A stretch of DNA of 64,000 bases from Pseudomonadota bacterium. GTDB lineage: Bacteria > Bdellovibrionota > Bdellovibrionia > Bdellovibrionales > JACTMU01. Each line of letters begins with the position of its first letter. Positions within the stretch are counted from its first letter, which is position 1. The position numbers and the translations under genes were made by a program. The stretch spans positions 1 through 64,000 of the forward strand of contig JACTMU010000112.1 in NCBI GenBank assembly GCA_014584465.1. Direction: 5' to 3'. This document shows positions 17,312 through 29,005 of the stretch, one piece after another. The notes under the pieces were generated by a model. It was not told the origin of the DNA, did no database searches, and saw only the letters and a list, made by a program, of their open reading frames with translations.

Positions 17312-17468
17312 GTGGCTGGCGCGAAACCTCATTTCGGTGAATTTGTCATAAGTTTTCCTTATACCTTTGTTGAGCCTCCTCGAGTTAGCGCCTCTGGCTA
17401 GCCCTTCGTCGGCTCGCCTCGGTATAAGAAAAACAAATTCACTCGAAAGCAGGTTTCGCGCCAGCCAC
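17312..17468 (-). mobile_element. foldback element, arm type B (copy 2)
   Basis: A 157-bp element with ends GTGGCTGGCGCGAAACC / GGTTTCGCGCCAGCCAC and an exact TACATA repeat outside each end (17306-17311, 17469-17474). The arms and apical core match copy 1, here with the core in reverse orientation. A few bases around CTTATG are missing from the right arm, so the foldback is slightly asymmetric. It fills most of the 330-base gap before the methyltransferase gene, starting 132 bases after the secreted-protein ATG. Confidence 0.85.
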
Positions 17469-17509
17469 TACATAGTACCTGGCGAACACGAGGAAGAAAG
17501 GGGAGGGTT

Positions 17510-18535
17510 TTGACAGTTCATTATCTAAAAATTGATGAGGAGGGCTTTCTCATTGATGAACAGGGCCTTCGAATTCAAGATGTTGAGTACGGAAGATCAC
17601 TCCTTTGCGCAATTGCAAGAGCTCCAGAACAAAAACACTTTGTGACCAAGTATCAAGAACACTCTTTCATCGTCGAGGCGTTTGATGAGCCTTATGTGGC
17701 GTTGCAGATCGACAAAAATCCTTGGAGAATCCACCTCCCTTACGGGTTTGAGGCAAACTTTGAACTTGAATCTCTCAGCTTGGATCCCTGGGACCGTTTT
17801 CATGGAGTCACTCAATTAGGTGTCCCATTTGTCTTGTCACGTGCGGCGCAGGCGAGATTCTTTGATCTGCTGGATGAGTTTGATGATCAGTCCATCACTG
17901 CCGACCAAAAGAGGTATGAGATGCCCAATTGGTTAAGTGACGAAAAATCTGTGGAGAGTTCCGAATTTTGGAGTCGCAAGTATCAAAGCGGAGAGACTCG
18001 ATGGGACTTGGGTAGCCCCAATGAGCCACTGCGATCGATCCTCCCGCGTCTTAAGCTTCCCAAATCTCGAATTTTAGTTCTAGGGTCAGGCAATGGGCAC
18101 GATGCAGCTCTTCTTGCCAAAATGGGGCACTTGGTCACGGCGGTCGATTTTTCTCCAGAGGCCATATCAAATGCCAAGAGGTCTTACGGAGAGGGCTCCA
18201 ATCTTCATTTTGTCCTTAAGGATGTCTTTGATCTTGATGCAACCTACATGGGCGCATTTGATATCGTTTTTGAACACACATGCTTTTGTGCTATTGCACC
18301 GCACAGAAGAGAGGCTCTCATTCAGGTGTGGCGAAGAGTCCTAATTCCTGGCGGGCATCTGCTTGGAATTTTTTTAGCTGTGGATCATTTTGCAGGGCCG
18401 CCATTTGGATCATCAGAGTGGGAGATTCGGGAGCGACTCAGAAAGAGTTTTCAATTTCTCTACTGGCAAAGGTGTCGCGATTCAATGGAGCATCGACGAG
18501 GGAGCGAACTCCTTATCTATGCCCAAAAGAGATAG
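17510..18535 (+). CDS. thiopurine-methyltransferase-like SAM-dependent methyltransferase
   Basis: The 341-residue protein has two parts. The first 145 residues have no family I recognise. The C-terminal part is a class I methyltransferase of TPMT type: FWSRKYQSGETRWDLGSPNEP opens the domain, ILVLGSGNGHDAALLA is the SAM-binding motif I, and VDFSPEAI is motif II. The substrate is unknown; relatives methylate thiols, metalloids or small molecules. The start is TTG 17510, with AGGGGAGGG directly upstream. It stands alone behind a foldback element that must lie in its leader or promoter. Confidence 0.78.
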   Translation: MTVHYLKIDEEGFLIDEQGLRIQDVEYGRSLLCAIARAPEQKHFVTKYQEHSFIVEAFDEPYVALQIDKNPWRIHLPYGFEANFELESLSLDPWDRFHGVTQLGVPFVLSRAAQARFFDLLDEFDDQSITADQKRYEMPNWLSDEKSVESSEFWSRKYQSGETRWDLGSPNEPLRSILPRLKLPKSRILVLGSGNGHDAALLAKMGHLVTAVDFSPEAISNAKRSYGEGSNLHFVLKDVFDLDATYMGAFDIVFEHTCFCAIAPHRREALIQVWRRVLIPGGHLLGIFLAVDHFAGPPFGSSEWEIRERLRKSFQFLYWQRCRDSMEHRRGSELLIYAQKR

Positions 18536-18633
18536 AGTGAGGATTAATCTCCTCATTGGAGTTGGACTCCAAAATAGTGTAATTTTGTAGGATCGATTCA
18601 TGAGTTCAGAGATTGAGGCGTGAAGGAGAGGCT

Positions 18634-19731
18634 ATGGGGTCAAAAAGAAAGAGAGTCGCAATATTGTTCGGTGGTCGATCTTCGGAACATGAGGTCTCCT
18701 TGGTTTCGGCCAGAAATGTGGCCATGGCACTTGATCGTGAAGATTATGAGCTCGTGCTGATTGGTATTGATCGAAATGGAAAATGGCACTTGGACATTAC
18801 AGGTGAGAAGCTCATCAAGTGTTCGGATGTCCGCTCTCTTGTGGCAAAGGAGGTGGGTCCAGAGATCTCTTTGACGCCATCAGAGCATGGAGGTCGTTTG
18901 GTTGAAGCCAATGGATCCTCCCAATTTGGATCTGTGGATGTGGTCTTTCCAGTGCTTCATGGGCCCTACGGAGAGGATGGTACAATTCAAGGATTGTTGA
19001 AGCTCGCGAACATTCCATTTGTGGGACCATCGATATTAGGATCTGCCGTGGGCATGGACAAAGATGTGATGAAGCGACTTTTGCGCGACGCGGGCATTCC
19101 CATAGGGAACTTTTTGGTTCTTCATCATCATGAGCCTCGGCTTCGTTGGAGTGAGGTGATCAAGAAGTTAGGTTCACCGGTATTTATTAAACCCGCCAAC
19201 CTTGGATCTTCCGTTGGCATCAGCAAGGTTTCAGATGAACAGGGCTATGAGCAGGCAGTTGATAGAGCATTCCAGTATGATCGTAAGATTCTTCTGGAAG
19301 AGACCATTCAGGGCCGAGAGATCGAGTGTGCAGTTCTTGGCAACGAAAATCCTCGTGCCTCTCTTCCTGGCGAGATCATTCCTCAAAGTGAATTTTATAC
19401 TTATGAGGCAAAATATCTTGATGAAAATGGTGCAATTTTAAAAATTCCTGCAGAACTCTCCAAGGAGCTTGTTGCGGAAGTGCAGGACCTCTCAATCAAA
19501 ACCTTTAAGGCCCTCTGCTGTGAAGGTATGGGTCGAGTCGATCTCTTTCTCACTTCGCAGGGAAAGCTCTTGGTCAATGAGATCAACACGATTCCAGGAT
19601 TTACCGAGATCAGCATGTACCCAAAGCTTTGGGAAGCAAGTGGACTTAGCTATAAAGAACTCATCTCAGAGTTGATTCGACTTGCGGTGGACCGCCATGA
19701 GAAGGAATCTCGCTTGAGCACTTCATTTTAG
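18634..19731 (+). CDS. ddl: D-alanine--D-alanine ligase
   Basis: This ATP-grasp enzyme makes D-Ala-D-Ala for peptidoglycan. Motifs: ILFGGRSSEHEVSL at the N-terminus, PVLHGPYGEDGTIQGLL, VFIKPANLGSSVGISK, and the metal-binding end MGRVDLFL...LVNEINTIPGFTEISMYP. The size (365 residues) is normal. ATG 18634 has AAGGAGAG three bases upstream; the frame is open for seven more codons, with no better signal. It ends 10 bases from the convergent sigma-54 activator gene. Confidence 0.95.
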   Translation: MGSKRKRVAILFGGRSSEHEVSLVSARNVAMALDREDYELVLIGIDRNGKWHLDITGEKLIKCSDVRSLVAKEVGPEISLTPSEHGGRLVEANGSSQFGSVDVVFPVLHGPYGEDGTIQGLLKLANIPFVGPSILGSAVGMDKDVMKRLLRDAGIPIGNFLVLHHHEPRLRWSEVIKKLGSPVFIKPANLGSSVGISKVSDEQGYEQAVDRAFQYDRKILLEETIQGREIECAVLGNENPRASLPGEIIPQSEFYTYEAKYLDENGAILKIPAELSKELVAEVQDLSIKTFKALCCEGMGRVDLFLTSQGKLLVNEINTIPGFTEISMYPKLWEASGLSYKELISELIRLAVDRHEKESRLSTSF

Positions 19732-19741
19732 TTTCTGTGTT

Positions 19742-21004
19742 TTAGGCCGAAGTGAGTTCATCGATGTTGATGTTGTAGGCCTTAATGCGGTCGTGAAGTG
19801 TGCTCTTTGGGATCTTGAGGTCGGCAGCTGTTCGTCTTTGGTTTCCACGATTTGCAATGAGTCGTTCGATGATCATCTCTCGTTCAATCTCTTTGACGAC
19901 CGACATATTGGATGTGCAGGGAGTTGTCTCGAGCAAATGGGCCGTTGGAAGTGGAGATAGGGGTTCTCTTTCAATGAGAAGCTCTATGTCATTTGCGTGG
20001 ACTGTGTGTTTACCAAAGAGGACTGAGGCCCGTGCCACAACATTCTTGAGTTCCCGGATGTTCCCTGGCCAGTGGTGTTCTTTGAGCTGCAAAATGGCTT
20101 CATGAGAAAAGCGAACCTTCTGATCTTTTGCAAAACGAAATAGAAAGGCATCAAAATCTTCCATTCGATTTCGAAGAGGAGGGGTGTTGAACTTCATGAC
20201 GTTGAGCCTGTAGTAGAGATCGAGTCGAAATTGTCCTCTTCGAACCTTTTGTCTCAAATCTTGATGGGTGGCCGCAAGGATACGAACATTGGTGGAGATG
20301 ATCTGATCACTTCCCAAGGGCCGAATCTCTTGATTTTCAAGAACTCGAAGAAGTTTAGGTTGAATCGAAAGAGGAAGATCTCCGATCTCATCTAAGAAGA
20401 GAGTTCCGTTTCTTGCAGACTCAAACGCCCCTTTTCGATCTTCAAGAGCACCTGTGTAGCTGCCTCGAATGTGTCCAAAGAGCTCACTTTCAATGAGTGA
20501 ATCCGTAAAGGCTCCACAATTGACGGAGTAGAAGGGTCCAGAGGCTCGTAGAGAGAGTTCATGAATCTTCTTGGCCAAGACATCCTTTCCCGTTCCTGAT
20601 TCTCCAGTGATCAATATAGGAAGGTGGGTGCGTGCAATATCAGAGAGTCGGGAAAGCTGTTCTGACCAAAGTGGATGCTTCGTTTGAATCTCGTCTTGAG
20701 CCTTTGAGGGGGTTGTCGTAGATTGGTATTTCAGCTCAATTTCGCCAACGCGGATGCAATCGCCATCCTGGAGTATGGCCTCAATGATCCGGGTTTCATT
20801 GAGGTAGGTGCCGTCGGCGGTTTTTAGATCCCTGAGAATGTATCCGTGATCGCGTCGTTCGATTCTTGCATGACGTTCATTGATTTTGAGGTTGCTCCCA
20901 GGAAGATAACTAAGGAGATTTTGGCCGAGAAGTGTGAGATCCTCAAGTTGAATTGGATGTTGGTTGGAAAGCAAAATGAGGTGTGGAGTTGAAATCGATG
21001 TCAT
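19742..21004 (-). CDS. FHA-domain sigma-54-dependent transcription activator
   Basis: The 420-residue regulator has an N-terminal FHA domain (residues about 5-90; SNLKINERHARIERR and DLKTADGTYLNETRI are the phosphothreonine-binding loops). Next is an AAA+ sigma-54 activation domain (Walker A GESGTGKD, Walker B GTLFLDEIGDLP, sensor and R-finger regions), then a Fis-type helix-turn-helix (RGNQRRTAADLKIPKSTLHDR). The sigma-54-contacting loop reads GSYTGA rather than GAFTGA. It probably responds to a phosphorylated Ser/Thr kinase target. GGAG is 9 bases before ATG 21004. The frame continues upstream into a foldback element, so longer forms are artefacts of that insertion. Confidence 0.88.
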   Translation of the reverse strand: MTSISTPHLILLSNQHPIQLEDLTLLGQNLLSYLPGSNLKINERHARIERRDHGYILRDLKTADGTYLNETRIIEAILQDGDCIRVGEIELKYQSTTTPSKAQDEIQTKHPLWSEQLSRLSDIARTHLPILITGESGTGKDVLAKKIHELSLRASGPFYSVNCGAFTDSLIESELFGHIRGSYTGALEDRKGAFESARNGTLFLDEIGDLPLSIQPKLLRVLENQEIRPLGSDQIISTNVRILAATHQDLRQKVRRGQFRLDLYYRLNVMKFNTPPLRNRMEDFDAFLFRFAKDQKVRFSHEAILQLKEHHWPGNIRELKNVVARASVLFGKHTVHANDIELLIEREPLSPLPTAHLLETTPCTSNMSVVKEIEREMIIERLIANRGNQRRTAADLKIPKSTLHDRIKAYNINIDELTSA

Positions 21005-21029
21005 TGTGGAGTCTCCTTTTGGGTAGTTA

Positions 21030-21165
21030 GGGGCTGTCCGGTAATTCCATTTTTGCCGATTTCTATAAGTTTTCCTTATACCTTCGTTGAGCCTCCTCGA
21101 GTTAGCGCCTTTGGCTAGCCCTTCGTTATCAAAATCGATCAAAAAGCGAATTACCGGACAGCCCC
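21030..21165 (-). mobile_element. foldback element, arm type A (copy 3, internal deletion)
   Basis: A 136-bp element with ends GGGGCTGTCCGGTAATT / AATTACCGGACAGCCCC and TAGTTA repeated outside both (21024-21029, 21166-21171). The arm next to the core's CGACGAAGG side has lost about 26 bases, leaving CTTCGTTATC, so only the outer arms pair fully. It lies 25 bases upstream of the activator gene start and must sit in its leader or promoter. Confidence 0.85.
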
Positions 21166-21180
21166 TAGTTATCAACCACG

Positions 21181-21203
21181 TCGAAGTTGGTTGCCAACTT
21201 CGA
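21181..21203. repeat. perfect 10-bp hairpin in divergent region
   Basis: TCGAAGTTGG, loop TTG, CCAACTTCGA. It lies between the FHA activator and engB, ten bases from the TAGTTA target repeat of the foldback element. There is no T run, so an operator or a leader-RNA stem are both possible. Confidence 0.6.
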
Positions 21204-21339
21204 ACCATTTCAAAGAGTGTGCCGAGATGAGGGTCGATTTGGAGCGTTTCTATTGGATTTTATTTTGAAATGGAGTGCGAATTCCAAGAAATTGGACTAA
21301 GAAAATGGATAGTCTAGATTGAGCGGGAAGGAGAATTTT

Positions 21340-21918
21340 GTGAAGATGCAATTTATTAAGAGTGCCACCAAGCCTTCGGAGTACCCTGAGGGATTTAAGT
21401 ACGAGGTGGCTCTAGTGGGAAGATCCAACAGTGGTAAATCCTCTCTGATCAATGCGTTGGCTCAGCAAAGAGTTGCAAAGGTAAGTTCAATGCCGGGGAA
21501 AACCACACTTCTCAATTTCTTTGATGCAGGAGATTATTACCGTCTTGTCGACATGCCCGGCTATGGTTTTGCTCAAAGATCCCATGGGGATCAAAAGGGA
21601 TGGCGCAACGTCGTGGAGACCTATCTTGCCACCCGTGAGCTGCTTGCGGGCCTCGTCTTGGTTATGGATATTCGGCGGGATTGGTCAGAAGATGAGAGAG
21701 ACCTCTTGTCATGGATTGCTCCAAGGGGGCTTCCGGTTGCGCTTGTTTTGAATAAAGGAGATAAGCTTTCAAAGAGTCAGGTGACCAAACGAAGAACTCT
21801 TTTGAAAGAGGAATCAGGGTTAGATATGATTTGGATGACCTCGGCTCTGAAGAGGTCGGGAGTGGAAGAGCTTGAAGAGTCGATCTTTGATCTCTGGATT
21901 AAGCCACGGATCAGGTAG
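21340..21918 (+). CDS. engB: ribosome biogenesis GTP-binding protein EngB/YsxC/YihA
   Basis: This small GTPase of 192 residues acts in large-subunit assembly. Motifs: G1 GRSNSGKSS, the G2 threonines in MPGKTTLLNFF, G3 DMPGYGFA, G4 LNKGDKL and G5 MTSALKRSG. I start it at GTG 21340, six bases after AAGGAG. The frame is also open from a TTG at 21319, and an ATG lies two codons downstream. Confidence 0.93.
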   Translation: MKMQFIKSATKPSEYPEGFKYEVALVGRSNSGKSSLINALAQQRVAKVSSMPGKTTLLNFFDAGDYYRLVDMPGYGFAQRSHGDQKGWRNVVETYLATRELLAGLVLVMDIRRDWSEDERDLLSWIAPRGLPVALVLNKGDKLSKSQVTKRRTLLKEESGLDMIWMTSALKRSGVEELEESIFDLWIKPRIR

Positions 21919-22027
21919 AGTACGGCATAAGACCAAATGGAGTTTTGGTTGTTGAGTACGATGGACATGAGTTCTGTAGATGGAGTTTAGGCACTTTGGA
22001 TCTGGGATGTAAAGGGGGAGTGGGGCC

Positions 22028-25588
<3,561 letters not shown>

Positions 25589-25628
25589 TTCATTGCATCT
25601 TGTTAAATCTTGGTAATAGACTCTAGTT

Positions 25629-26144
25629 ATGGATGAGTTGCTGATCGACTTTAAGACAGAGTCTTCAGATTTGATACATCAGATGATGGAGATTTTGGAG
25701 ACCGTTGAGACGGATCACAGCCAGCAATCATCGTTGGAAAGATATGGTCAATTTGCAGACCGAATTATGGGTGGCGCAAAGAGTTTACTTATGGCCATCG
25801 ACACAGGACATGATTTCATTACGATGATCAGCAACTACACGGAGCTTTGCAAAGCGGTCGGTTATCAGGCAAGTCAGATTGAGGACAACAATGAATTTCT
25901 CAACATTGTGATTGCCTTGCTTCTTGATGGAACCGAAGTTTTAGAGCAACTCGTTGAAACCGTAGGGACAAGCAAAAGTCTTACAATTCAAGAGGTCGTC
26001 ACAGAGACCTTTCTAGAGAGATTGAAGTGGGTTTCAAAGCAGTTTGATCAGACCGTTCGAACAAGTGTGGCCGTGGATAAGGATGCCAAGAAGAAGCTCA
26101 ATCAAGATCAGATCAATGCTCTTCTGAAGCAGCTTGGCCTTTAG
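25629..26144 (+). CDS. Hpt-like helical protein lacking the phosphorylatable histidine
   Basis: The 171-residue, mostly helical protein starts MDELLIDFKTESSDLIHQ, like the first helix of CheA-type Hpt domains (LxxFxxEaxexL). Its next helix reads FADRIMGGAKSL, where Hpt domains have FRxFHTVKGGAGFL; residue D44 occupies the phospho-histidine position. The C-terminus KLNQDQINALLKQLGL resembles the short FliM-like SQDEIDALL motif. It could be a pseudo-Hpt adaptor in chemotaxis or motility signalling (inference). It is not overlapped by its neighbours. Confidence 0.6.
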   Translation: MDELLIDFKTESSDLIHQMMEILETVETDHSQQSSLERYGQFADRIMGGAKSLLMAIDTGHDFITMISNYTELCKAVGYQASQIEDNNEFLNIVIALLLDGTEVLEQLVETVGTSKSLTIQEVVTETFLERLKWVSKQFDQTVRTSVAVDKDAKKKLNQDQINALLKQLGL

Positions 26145-26165
26145 ACACCACAACCGTGACAAATT

Positions 26166-26193
26166 TTGTGTTGCATTTTGTATTCATTATAGT
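26166..26193 (+). promoter_or_regulatory. possible sigma-70 promoter for the 26258 gene
   Basis: TTGTGT, a 16-base spacer and TATAGT lie 65 bases upstream of the ATG at 26258, in AT-rich DNA. The -10 box is good, the -35 box weak. Confidence 0.3.
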
Positions 26194-26257
26194 ACGCAGT
26201 GTCAAAAAATTATGCTATTTTCCTTTGAGACGTTAAACCTTATACAAAGGAAAATTT

Positions 26258-27127
26258 ATGAGTTTTTCTCTTAAAAGACGAGTCGATCTTTTTTTGTTTT
26301 CATGTGTGCTTGTTGCATTTTCTGCTCCTGCATTTGCGACCATTCCTGGCCCCAATGATCCAAATACAGGACGCTGGGACTCTTTCTCTGAAGATGTGCC
26401 GGATTGGGCTATTGCGGTTGTTCCGCAAGCAGAAGGTCAGAACAGTCAGGAGCTGGTTCAGAAGGTCGATGTACCTCTCTATGGACGTCGAGTGTTTCGA
26501 AGTGAGGAGGCTCTTGTGGATGTAGAGCTCGATAAATCTCTATTTGGCAGAATTCCCTTGGTCGGTGCGATCACACGAAATCACCACCTCACGGTTCGTT
26601 ATATGCCTCTGGAAATCCAAGATGGTAAATCGTGTCGAAGAGAGGCACAGATGGCAAAACTTAGAATTCCTCTCTCACGTGGAGTAAAGGGAAAGATTTT
26701 GCCAGGTGAGTATCCGGTGTTCGAAGATGACGGCTCCGGTCTTGAGAGAGAGGTAGGCGTATTTTCTGCATGTAGCAACAGTGTGTGCTCGATCAATGTA
26801 ACGGGGTCACACCAACTTCTTTTGGATGAGGGAGTTTCAGCAACTGTTGAGCGTTCGGTTACTGGAAACAGAGCCACCACCACAATCAGCGTCGATGAAG
26901 ATGAGTTTACAAGTTCCAACCTCTTTCTCGGTTTTCACTCCAGAATCACAGAGAAGATTCCTGCCAAATGGCTTGTCCTTGGTGTGAAAGTCGCAATTCT
27001 CGGTACACTTGCAAGCCCAATTCCCGGAGTCTCATTGGCCGCCAATGGAATCAAGCTGGGTGTCGAAGAGCTTTTGGAGAGCGCCAAGATTCATAAGGTG
27101 CTTAAAGAACATCCTCAGTGTAGGTAG
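26258..27127 (+). CDS. secreted protein, unknown function
   Basis: The 289-residue protein starts with a signal peptide (SLKRRVDLFLFSCVLVAFSAPAFA, cleavage likely after AFA). The mature region is beta-rich with four cysteines. Near the C-terminus is a hydrophobic stretch (WLVLGVKVAILGTLASPI) that may be a membrane or hairpin segment. AAAGGA precedes the ATG. No family was recognised. The stop codon TAG takes its last base from a small repeat footprint at 27121-27143. Confidence 0.65.
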   Translation: MSFSLKRRVDLFLFSCVLVAFSAPAFATIPGPNDPNTGRWDSFSEDVPDWAIAVVPQAEGQNSQELVQKVDVPLYGRRVFRSEEALVDVELDKSLFGRIPLVGAITRNHHLTVRYMPLEIQDGKSCRREAQMAKLRIPLSRGVKGKILPGEYPVFEDDGSGLEREVGVFSACSNSVCSINVTGSHQLLLDEGVSATVERSVTGNRATTTISVDEDEFTSSNLFLGFHSRITEKIPAKWLVLGVKVAILGTLASPIPGVSLAANGIKLGVEELLESAKIHKVLKEHPQCR

Positions 27128-27143
27128 TGCCAACTACTAGGTA
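27121..27143. repeat. 11-bp insert flanked by TAGGTA repeats, footprint-like
   Basis: TAGGTA GTGCCAACTAC TAGGTA. The flanking hexamers fit the TANNTA target repeat of the foldback elements, and the insert begins GTGCCA like a heavily deleted type B element. It may be a deletion relic. Confidence 0.35.
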
Positions 27144-27159
27144 GCGGCGGAGAGAGTCA

Positions 27160-28470
27160 CTAAGTTTGCAGAGCGATCTTAGCCCCATCCCTTGTTTGAG
27201 TCTTGGATTCGCTCGATCGAGGGATGGAGCTTAACACCGAATAGGGTGGTGGAGGTTCATCAAGCTGGATAAAGAAGGTTCCAGACCCACTGTGGGCAAT
27301 TTCCGTTTTTTGACCACGGGAGTTTACGATTTCAGAGATCGTAATGGTTTTTGAGAAGAGGTGGGGGCCGATGATCTCGGCCTTCATGCCTTTGCGGATC
27401 TGCCCTCGAACATCAATGGGGTAAAAGCCTTCAAGTGGGGTCGCGCAGTCATCCTTGAAAGCTCCCGCGAAATTCTGAGTGAAGTTACGTGAAAGACTCG
27501 TGTCATACAGGTTGGAATCTTTGCCGGGTGAACCCATCATGAACCCTGTGTGATATCCGCGATTGGCGATCTTATCGAGTTCATCTAAGAGTGAAGGATC
27601 AAATTTGCAGCCTTGATCAAGGTCATCAATGGCCTTTCGATAGGCTCTGGTGACCAAAGCCACATAGTAAAGGGATTTCGTTCTTCCTTCAACTTTGAAG
27701 GATTCAATCCCAGAGTCTCGAATCTCCTTAAGGTGCATGATCAAACGAAGATCTTTTGCATTCATTATGTAGGTGCCATTTTCATCTTCATCGATTTTAT
27801 AGAGTGGTCCAGGGTCTCTCATGTCCTCAAGAAAGAACTCTTGAGTCTCCCTTGGTTGACCGTAGAGCTGAAATTTTTCTCGGCAAGAGTTGTCACACAC
27901 CCCCTGGTTGGCGTCCCGATAAGAGAAGTAAGAGGATAAGAGGCATCGCCCTGAAAAGGCAATGCAGATGGAGCCATGGACGAAGGCCTCCAACTCGACA
28001 TCAGGGACACGATCTTTGATCTCACGAATCTCATTGAGATTCAATTCTCGGCTGAGGATGATTCTTTCTACGCCCACAACTTCATGCCAGAACTGAACCG
28101 CTTTCCAATTCATACAGTTGGCTTGAACCGACAAATGGATTGGAATGTCCGGCAACTTTTTTCGAACCTCCATAATGAGGCCAGGATCGCTCATGATCAT
28201 GGCATCAGGTTTCAAAGACTTCCATTGATCGAGGCTCTCCTCAAAGGCGCTTAGCTTTCGATTGCGCGCAAAAATATTGGCTGTAACGTAAACACGTCGA
28301 TTTTGAGCATGAGCAAACTCAATGCACTCTTGAACTGATTCATAATCAAAGGGGTTCTCTCGTGCGCGCAAGCTAAAAAATGGCAGTCCGAGGTAGACGG
28401 CATCGGCACCGTAGGCAAGGGCGTACTTAAGTTTCTCAGGTGATCCCGCAGGAATAAGCAATTCAGTCAT
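27160..28470 (-). CDS. U32-family protein, TrhP/YegQ-like tRNA uridine hydroxylation protein
   Basis: The 436-residue protein begins ELLIPAGSPEKLKYALAYGADAVYLG, the standard U32 opening. LSVQANCMNWKAVQFWHE, RIILSRELNLNEI and the cysteine-bearing GRCLLSSYFSYRDANQG..CDNSCRE match YegQ/TrhP. That protein helps convert U34 of some tRNAs to 5-hydroxyuridine using prephenate. Older annotations call the family a peptidase; no protease motif is visible. An open frame extends 15 codons upstream of ATG 28470, but conservation begins here. Confidence 0.82.
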   Translation of the reverse strand: MTELLIPAGSPEKLKYALAYGADAVYLGLPFFSLRARENPFDYESVQECIEFAHAQNRRVYVTANIFARNRKLSAFEESLDQWKSLKPDAMIMSDPGLIMEVRKKLPDIPIHLSVQANCMNWKAVQFWHEVVGVERIILSRELNLNEIREIKDRVPDVELEAFVHGSICIAFSGRCLLSSYFSYRDANQGVCDNSCREKFQLYGQPRETQEFFLEDMRDPGPLYKIDEDENGTYIMNAKDLRLIMHLKEIRDSGIESFKVEGRTKSLYYVALVTRAYRKAIDDLDQGCKFDPSLLDELDKIANRGYHTGFMMGSPGKDSNLYDTSLSRNFTQNFAGAFKDDCATPLEGFYPIDVRGQIRKGMKAEIIGPHLFSKTITISEIVNSRGQKTEIAHSGSGTFFIQLDEPPPPYSVLSSIPRSSESKTQTRDGAKIALQT

Positions 28471-28710
28471 TTCCGGGCACCCTACCCCGTCTTCTTGCCA
28501 TGGGCAAGAGTGCAATCTTTACATGGTTTGGCTCCAATTTGGATTCTAGGCGCTCCCGCATAGGAATTGAGAGGGTTCAAGTCGACCGTAAGAGCCCTCA
28601 AGCCGATGTTTTCGCCCAACTCTGGCCTGGGGATTGCTATGAGAAAGGATTGGGATGAGTCTCTGTTGCCAAGCGCGGGTCTTCGTGTCAGCGACGAACT
28701 AGGAGGGGTT

Positions 28711-28896
28711 ATGGTTCAGTCGATTTTAAATCTAATATCACTCATATTGGTCGCAATTGGCCTTCTTGCGGGCTTAGCCGCCGAACACTTTCCCTATTCT
28801 CAATCAAGGGGTGAACTGGAGATCTCGGCACAACAGAGAAATTCACTCGAGGAGCTTCAGCCCCAGCGCATTTTTATTGCAACCCGCATGAAATGA
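28711..28896 (+). CDS. small membrane protein, 61 residues
   Basis: A strong SD (AGGAGGGG) lies just before ATG 28711. The protein has one membrane helix (SILNLISLILVAIGLLAGLA, about residues 4-23) and a polar tail ending RIFIATRMK. The frame is open upstream to 28567, but the added residues have no SD and no membrane character. Function unknown. It lies upstream of valS. Confidence 0.55.
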   Translation: MVQSILNLISLILVAIGLLAGLAAEHFPYSQSRGELEISAQQRNSLEELQPQRIFIATRMK

Positions 28897-29005
28897 GCCC
28901 GCGATCTGAGCGGTTCCGGCTTGAAACCCGGATTCAAAAGGTGATATTCTTTGAGAGTTAAGTCGAATCGTAATTACGCCTTGCGGCACCACCAGGAGTA
29001 TCTCT

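Noticed and set aside
21005-21208. A longer N-terminus for the FHA sigma-54 activator (frame open to 21208)
   Set aside because: The added residues are translated from the foldback element, and a good SD precedes ATG 21004, directly before the FHA domain.
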